Source: Aureobasidium sp. EXF-3400
Lineage: Eukaryota > Ascomycota > Dothideomycetes > Dothideales > Saccotheciaceae
Length of the DNA: 64,000 nt
Assembly: GCA_024195585.1 (NCBI GenBank)
Contig: SWBL01000295.1
Coordinates: 1-64,000 of the forward strand
Reading direction: 5' to 3'
The notes beneath the pieces are model-generated. The model was not told the origin of the DNA. It was given only the letters and a program-made list of their open reading frames with translations, and did no database searches. Positions 59,368 to 64,000 of the stretch are shown piece by piece. Position 1 is the stretch's first letter; every line of letters begins with the position of its first letter. A program made the translations under genes and the position numbers.

Positions 59368-62300
59368 CTATTCTGTCTTGACACCATTGATCTTGCCATT
59401 ACCCGATGAAACCTTGTCAACTTCATCATCATCAAACTCGATGCCACGAACAAAGGCTTCACTGACCATCTCGAGACCAGCAACAAAGACGCAGAGTGCA
59501 CTTGCAATGACAAAGACACTGATACTTTCACCAATCTCGAGCCAACTGCCCTCGTCACGCACGCTCCAAAAGAATCTCAATGTCAACCAATCTCCGATTG
59601 CAATGACTAGTGCAAACAAGGCGCCAGATTTGAGTCTCAGACGACGGGTCAATAAACCCAGGTTTGCCGAAACGAGAGCAAAGGGCGCAAAGATCTTTAG
59701 AACGAGCAATGCACCCTGCGAGAAGGGGTCAAAGACGGGAATAAGTCGAGATACGGCGTCCAGACTGAATGAAGATATTGAAGCAATGTTTCCTGTGCTA
59801 AAGAAGGCGGATTGCAGCAAGTAGAGGAAGAAGAGGGCGATGCGCGCGTCGGCCAAGGTCAAGGAGCGATATTCATGCTTTTCGAGGGCAGTCGCACGAT
59901 CTGTGGATGCTGCCAAGGCAGGTACCAATGGGTTGAGATCTGAGACGGGGCTTGTGGATGGAGGTAGAGAATTTTTGGTAGTAAAGGCGCGGTAGATGCG
60001 GTGTTCGAGCCTAACCCAGGTGATTAGGGTACAGCTGAATGCAAAATAAAAGAGGCCCTCATAGCTGATAGTGAGGATGATGAACATGGGACCAAATGCG
60101 AGAAAGACAACCATTAGTCTATGCAGATAGTGGTTGTTGGGCGAGAATGAGTGAGCGAATGGCAAAATCAGAGACGATACCAGCACTATCCAGCCAGTAA
60201 CTTGTGCACCCAGGGGTAAACCAGTCTTGGCCTGTAACGAAGCGACACTTGAACGTGTAACAATCATTGCCAATGCGACAAGACCAATTTGTACGCCAGT
60301 GAGAATTCTAGAAGTCATGTCTGCCTTGAATGCAGCGAGTCCAGTTGAGGTCGATTCGGTTATAAGTACACTCTTCTCAAAGGCAATGTATAAAACACCA
60401 ACCAAAAGCATGAGTGAGCCACCCATGAATATCAATCTAGCGTCTTCGACCTTTAGGGCAGGCAAAACAGTAAAGACACTCATGGAAGCACATGCCAATG
60501 CCCATGTAGCAGAAATGACCCAGTTTTGACGCAAGAATTTGTATCCATATGAGATGGGCCAAAAGATGGCCAAGAGGTAACAGACCGTGTACATCTCTCT
60601 GTGATAATAACTCTGAACCATAATCTCGAGGATTCCAACAAAGACGAGCAGATTGAATCCGAGGCTCAAGAATTTCTTGCCAGAAAGTTGTTTAGAGAAG
60701 GTAGTTTTGACTTGTACGAGTACTTGACGACGGGCAAATACCTCTTCCCAAAACATGACTGGAAAGAATGCATATGCATAATAGGTCCATGGAGAAGATT
60801 GAATAAGTAACAAGGCAAGAAGTGCAACAAAGATGCTGGAAAAGAAGGTCGTAGTCGCTGTAGATCGAGTCGCGTCAATTTTGCCATTAAAGACGTGTTG
60901 ATCAAGAGCAAAATTAAAGGCAAATGCCATCCAGCCCAGGTATCCCAAGGTGACTAGAGCACGCAAAAAGAGCCAGTCATAGGTTTGAAGATATCTCAAT
61001 CCCTCTAAACCCATCTTCATGAGAGTGTCGGAATCTTGGATTGCCTGCTCGAATTGTCCCTGACTGATGAGATTTTGAATAGCTTCTAGACGATGATCTG
61101 GAGAGTTTTGATCATTGGCAAAGCCGGAAAAAGGCTTGTAGCCAAGGACGGTATTCTTCTTTTGGAATTCCTTGATACGATACATTTCGAGGATCTCTTG
61201 AGCATTCACCAACATTGCTTGAGCCTTGGTCTGTTCATCGGCTGACAAGAAGGCCAATGGCAACTCACCTACCGAATTGACAGGAAAAGGAAGACCAGCA
61301 AGATATGCCATTAGAGTAGCAATATCTGCTTGAGCGACATCATTGCGCTGGACGTGATCAAGATGCCAATCAGAAGAGAAACCATCCTCATGACCAGAGG
61401 CCAGTCCAGAAGATACAGTGACGGGTTTGGCAACTCCAGAGCCCCAGGCAATCAACGGAGTCCTGGTATTGTTTGGATGTCCATCACCATGACTTCCCCA
61501 ATCACTCATACCATGATCGGCAGTAAAGACGTAGGCTGTCTTGTCATCGGCGTAGAAGTCATCAATCAACGCGGTAATCTTTTGGACGCCTTCATCGACA
61601 ACCTTGATGTTGTGCAAATACTCACGAGAGTAGGGGCGATATGAGTGTCCAGTAGTGTCCAAGCCCAAAAGGTGCAAGAAGAAGACATTCTTGTCTTGTC
61701 TGAGGCGTTGGTTGAGCTCGGGGTCCTGACTGGCGCTTGCAAACAATTCTTCTACTCTTTCAAAGACCCAAGTGTCCAAGTGAAGTGCATCCTTCGTAAA
61801 GTCCTCCTCTTCGGCACCATACATGAATGCGTCTACTCGACCAGGAACTGCGCCTTGTTGAAACATGGGTAGAATATCGGGACTACCCCAGCTCCAGGTA
61901 TGACGACTACGATTGAAGACGCTGTCAAAGTTTACAGGATTCAGCTTCCAACCCGTAGCGACGGCCGAAACATCTTCATATAAACCAGCAATGAGGGCGA
62001 CGTGGCCAGGTCTAGACTCGGTCGGGACTCGAGTATGCGATACACCAAATGTGCCATGCTCGAGAACGCGCGATTGTAAAAAGGGAGCAAGAGGACGCGG
62101 TTCTTGCCAGTCGGCCTCGTTTTCGGCGCCAGGGGAAGGATTGGGAAAGTACTGAAAAGCCTTGTCTGCTCGCAATCCATCACCTAATATGTATCAGCTG
62201 CCAGTCAATCTCGTAGAGGGAAATTGTATAATCGTACCGACAAAGAGTACGAGTCGTTTTGCTGGAGCTTCTTGTTGGTGTACTACACTGTACTCGCGCA

Positions 62301-62409
62301 TGCCACTCACAATCGGACTGACAAAGTATATGTCAAAGATTGAGTAGGCATATATCAAGTGAAAGGCTACTGCCACGGCGAGGAAGCCTAACCTCCCCAT
62401 ACGAGCCAT
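59368..62409 (-). CDS. MCD4: GPI ethanolamine phosphate transferase 1
   Basis: ER enzyme adding ethanolamine phosphate to the first mannose of the GPI anchor. Exons (minus) are 62238-62409 and 59368-62183 (995 aa); the 54-nt intron splits the catalytic motif, giving LVLFVGDGLRADKAF. The N-terminus MARMGRLGFLAVAVAFHLIY is a signal-anchor. The lumenal alkaline-phosphatase-like domain has the metal-binding VFTADHGMSDWGSHGDGHP motif and HVALIAGLYEDVSAVATGW. From about residue 455 to 960 lie roughly 14 hydrophobic segments (PigN domain), with short loops. Length and motifs match fungal Mcd4. Confidence 0.97.
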
Positions 62410-62970
62410 TGTTGGTTGTTGTGAGGATCCCCTGAAATGACTGTCGACTGTTGACGGAGGCTTGCTGCATGCTGTTTTTTGACGACGCGCGCCGCGACGC
62501 TACTCTGGGGAAACGACTTGTAATGCCAAGAACATGTCAAGCACCTTGATGTCCATTGACCACGACTCGGACATATGATTCAACGTATATCAATTATGAA
62601 TCTGTTTGGGAACCCCAGATCCTTGAGTAATTTCCTCATGTGTATTGCTTGGGTGCTTTGCTATTTTGTATTGAGTGATGCTGATCGCATCCAGACTGCC
62701 TTGGACTCTGTAGACGAGGAATTAAAGGACTACCCAAGTCAAATCAAGGCGGGGACATGGGAGAAAGACAATGCAACACGTCAAGGTATCTATAAAATCA
62801 AATAAAACATACTAGTCTTGTGCGCTAGACATTCATACCCATTCGTGGTCGGTGTCAAGGAGGATACCAGCATTGATTGACCCAAAGAGGAATGGGTATT
62901 GATGTTTTCATCGAGCATATGCCACAAAAGTGACATGAACGATTTGAGGAACAAGAAATGGGTCGCGAGT
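62410..62970. other. Intergenic region left of the repeat cassette
   Basis: MCD4 promoter and unassigned sequence. A 76-codon plus-strand frame (62575-62805) with one hydrophobic stretch has no family features and is not called as a gene. Confidence 0.45.
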
Positions 62971-63103
62971 GACGAAATAGCCAGCAGGGTGGTTGTCGTG
63001 GTGTTGTCGTGGTTGTCGTGGTTGTCGTGATTGTCACCAAGCCCGATTTTCAAAAAATTCCCAAGTTCAAAACTCGAAAAAAAACCTCACAGCAATACTC
63101 AAG
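62971..63103 (+). repeat. Repeat cassette, copy A
   Basis: First copy of a cassette of about 130 bp. It begins GACGAAATAGCCAGCAGGGT, has four or more units of the 9-mer GTTGTCGTG, then CACCAAGCCCGATTTT, an A-rich stretch, and ends CAATACTCAAG. It is matched by copy B at 63196-63320 with a few substitutions and a shorter minisatellite. Not coding. Confidence 0.9.
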
Positions 63104-63115
63104 TTCATATCAAGA

Positions 63116-63197
63116 TTCACGTCACCAGATCCCTCATCGGCAGGCTCAGCAGAACCGGCGAACTCACTGAAGATGGATTCGTTGGGCTTGCGAACGA
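63116..63197 (+). repeat. Displaced 82-bp fragment of KGD1 exon 2
   Basis: Bases 63116-63197 match 24837-24918 at 81 of 82 positions, in the same orientation; the only difference is C24899 to T63178. In the KGD1 reading frame (minus strand) this change is silent (Glu GAG to GAA). The fragment encodes no start, stop or domain by itself. It fills most of the gap between repeat copies A and B, so it is a transposed or template-copied piece of the gene rather than a paralogue. Confidence 0.93.
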
Positions 63198-63320
63198 GGA
63201 AATAGCCAGCAGGGTGGTTGTCGTGGTGTTGTCATGGTTGTCGTGGTTGTCACCAAGCCCGATTTTAAAAAAAAAATCCAAAGTCCAAAAGTCGAAAAAA
63301 ACCTCACGACAATACTCAAG
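63196..63320 (+). repeat. Repeat cassette, copy B
   Basis: Second copy, beginning GAGGAAATAGCCAGCAGGGT with about three GTTGTCGTG units (one altered to GTTGTCATG) and ending CAATACTCAAG. The start-to-start distance from copy A is 225 bp. A fragment of a third unit, TTGGTTGTCGTGATTGTCAA, follows at about 63322-63341. Confidence 0.9.
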
Positions 63321-63341
63321 TCTTGGTTGTCGTGATTGTCA

Positions 63342-63708
63342 ATAAGACATGAATTCAAAAAAAAAAAAGGTCAATCAAGTTTTTTTGTGTATGATAATCA
63401 ATATTGATTTAATCTATTCTTCAGCTAAATGATGAATCCAAAGAAAGAAAAGAACCGAAAAGAAACATTATCGTCGACTTGATTATCCATTTTCTTCCTC
63501 TTCTTGAATAAGTAAACAAAAAAAGAAATGCTCGTGTATAACAAAAGAGAATCGTAAATTTCTTGTTTTTTTTTCTTCTTTTCTCCTTTTCATTCATCAA
63601 AAAAAGCTCAAATCATCATCATTTTTTTTCTTCTGTTTTCTTGTTGACAAAAAAGAAAGGAAAAACAAGGCAAAGACAAAAAGAAAGAAGAAAAGAAAAA
63701 GAGAGACT
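63342..63708. other. AT-rich, homopolymer-laden 3' flank
   Basis: Poly-A/T runs (for example A12 at 63357-63368) and A/G- or T/C-rich tracts, clearly more AT-rich than the rest of the window. Probably the 3' UTR and flank of the glutamine-rich gene on the minus strand. No gene. Confidence 0.55.
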
Positions 63709-64000
63709 TCAGAAATTCTGAGGCCAGTTTTGAGGATCAGGATCAATGTTTCCATAGTCGTCAGATGAACTGATGACTATGGGTTGTTGTTGTTGTTGTT
63801 GAACAACTTGTTGAGGTCTCTGTCTAATGGGATGTTGAGGAGGACCAAAAGCATCAGGAGAAGATGAAGGGACTTGTTGAACAAATTGTTGGGGTGGTTG
63901 CTGCTGCAGCTGTTGCTGCTGTTGCTGTTGAGGTCTCTGTGGATTGACTTGTTGAGCAGGACCAATGGCACTAGGAGAAGATGATAAAGGACGTTGACCA
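63709..64000 (-). CDS. Glutamine-rich protein, C-terminal end only (partial)
   Basis: Minus-strand frame with no start in the window, open from 64000 to TGA at 63709-63711 (97 codons seen). It is rich in Gln and Pro, with poly-Gln runs and two imperfect copies of one unit: SSSPSAIGPAQQVNPQRPQQ and SSSPDAFGPPQHPIRQRPQQ. It ends in an acidic SSSDDYGNIDPDPQNWPQNF. Codons favour A or T in third position (CAA, CCT, TCT) more than most genes here. The polarity of Gln/Pro repeats and a clean stop favour a real coding end over noise. Family and function cannot be told from this piece. Confidence 0.6.
   Translation of the reverse strand, partial: GQRPLSSSPSAIGPAQQVNPQRPQQQQQQQLQQQPPQQFVQQVPSSSPDAFGPPQHPIRQRPQQVVQQQQQQPIVISSSDDYGNIDPDPQNWPQNF

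Noticed and set aside
59303..59824. 173-codon plus-strand frame opposite MCD4
   Set aside because: Antisense to conserved MCD4 membrane segments; no independent features.
62575..62805. 76-codon plus-strand frame with one hydrophobic segment
   Set aside because: Too short, no homology I recognise, next to repeats; not enough to call a gene.
62971..63341. CRISPR-like array
   Set aside because: The repeats are 9-bp minisatellite units and a duplicated cassette with no regular spacers, and this is a fungal nuclear genome.
62993..63345. Open frames across the repeat cassette that contain a KGD1-antisense peptide
   Set aside because: The shared peptide arises from the copied 82-bp DNA read in the wrong strand, not from a real protein.

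Overview
The window is nuclear DNA of a filamentous ascomycete (Pezizomycotina; a dothideomycete-like species is my inference). The evidence is compact gene spacing of roughly 2.5 kb per gene on both strands, introns of about 48-73 nt with GTNNGT donors and CTGAC/CTAAC branch sites, and proteins recognisable as fungal families (Mrp10, Tea4/Bud14, Lam/Sip3, Mcd4, Ybp1-like, Acr3). I see no bacterial operon, virus, CRISPR array, rRNA or tRNA gene. Most genes are conserved single-copy housekeeping genes, and I rebuilt their exon structures by hand.

Left part (1-20.7 kb): 5'-partial C2H2 transcription factor, epsin, an unrecognised Ser-rich protein whose frame is broken by one TAG that a 48-nt intron would remove, a basic nuclear-looking protein, mitoribosomal Mrp10, Hsp90 co-chaperone Aha1, a 2H phosphoesterase, dynactin p27, a leucine-rich-repeat protein, MDP-1 phosphatase, and a DNAJC28-like mitochondrial protein.

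Middle (21-37 kb): a Ccp2-type haem peroxidase, 2-oxoglutarate dehydrogenase E1 (KGD1), a small protein with duplicated helix-turn-helix units that resembles an orphan Tc1/mariner DNA-binding region, a zinc alcohol dehydrogenase, a Yap1-binding-protein-like protein, ribonucleotide reductase small subunit with a cluster of MCB (ACGCGT) boxes, and a WDR44-like WD40 protein.

Right part (37-62.4 kb): Tea4/Bud14 polarity protein, Opy1-like double-PH protein, ribosome-assembly GTPase EFL1, arsenite transporter ACR3, Lam/Sip3 sterol-transfer protein, KRI1, a glutathione S-transferase, EFM7 methyltransferase, an unrecognised coiled-coil protein, and GPI-anchor enzyme MCD4.

Right edge (62.4-64 kb): the character changes. 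A cassette of about 130 bp carrying a GTTGTCGTG minisatellite is present twice. Between the two copies lies an 82-bp near-perfect copy (81/82) of an internal piece of KGD1, about 38 kb from its source. AT-rich homopolymer-laden DNA follows, then the 3' end of a glutamine-rich gene running off the window. This KGD1-derived insert in a repeat is the most unusual structure I found. Functionally the genes are a random housekeeping mix; I see no biosynthetic cluster or dedicated multi-gene system.
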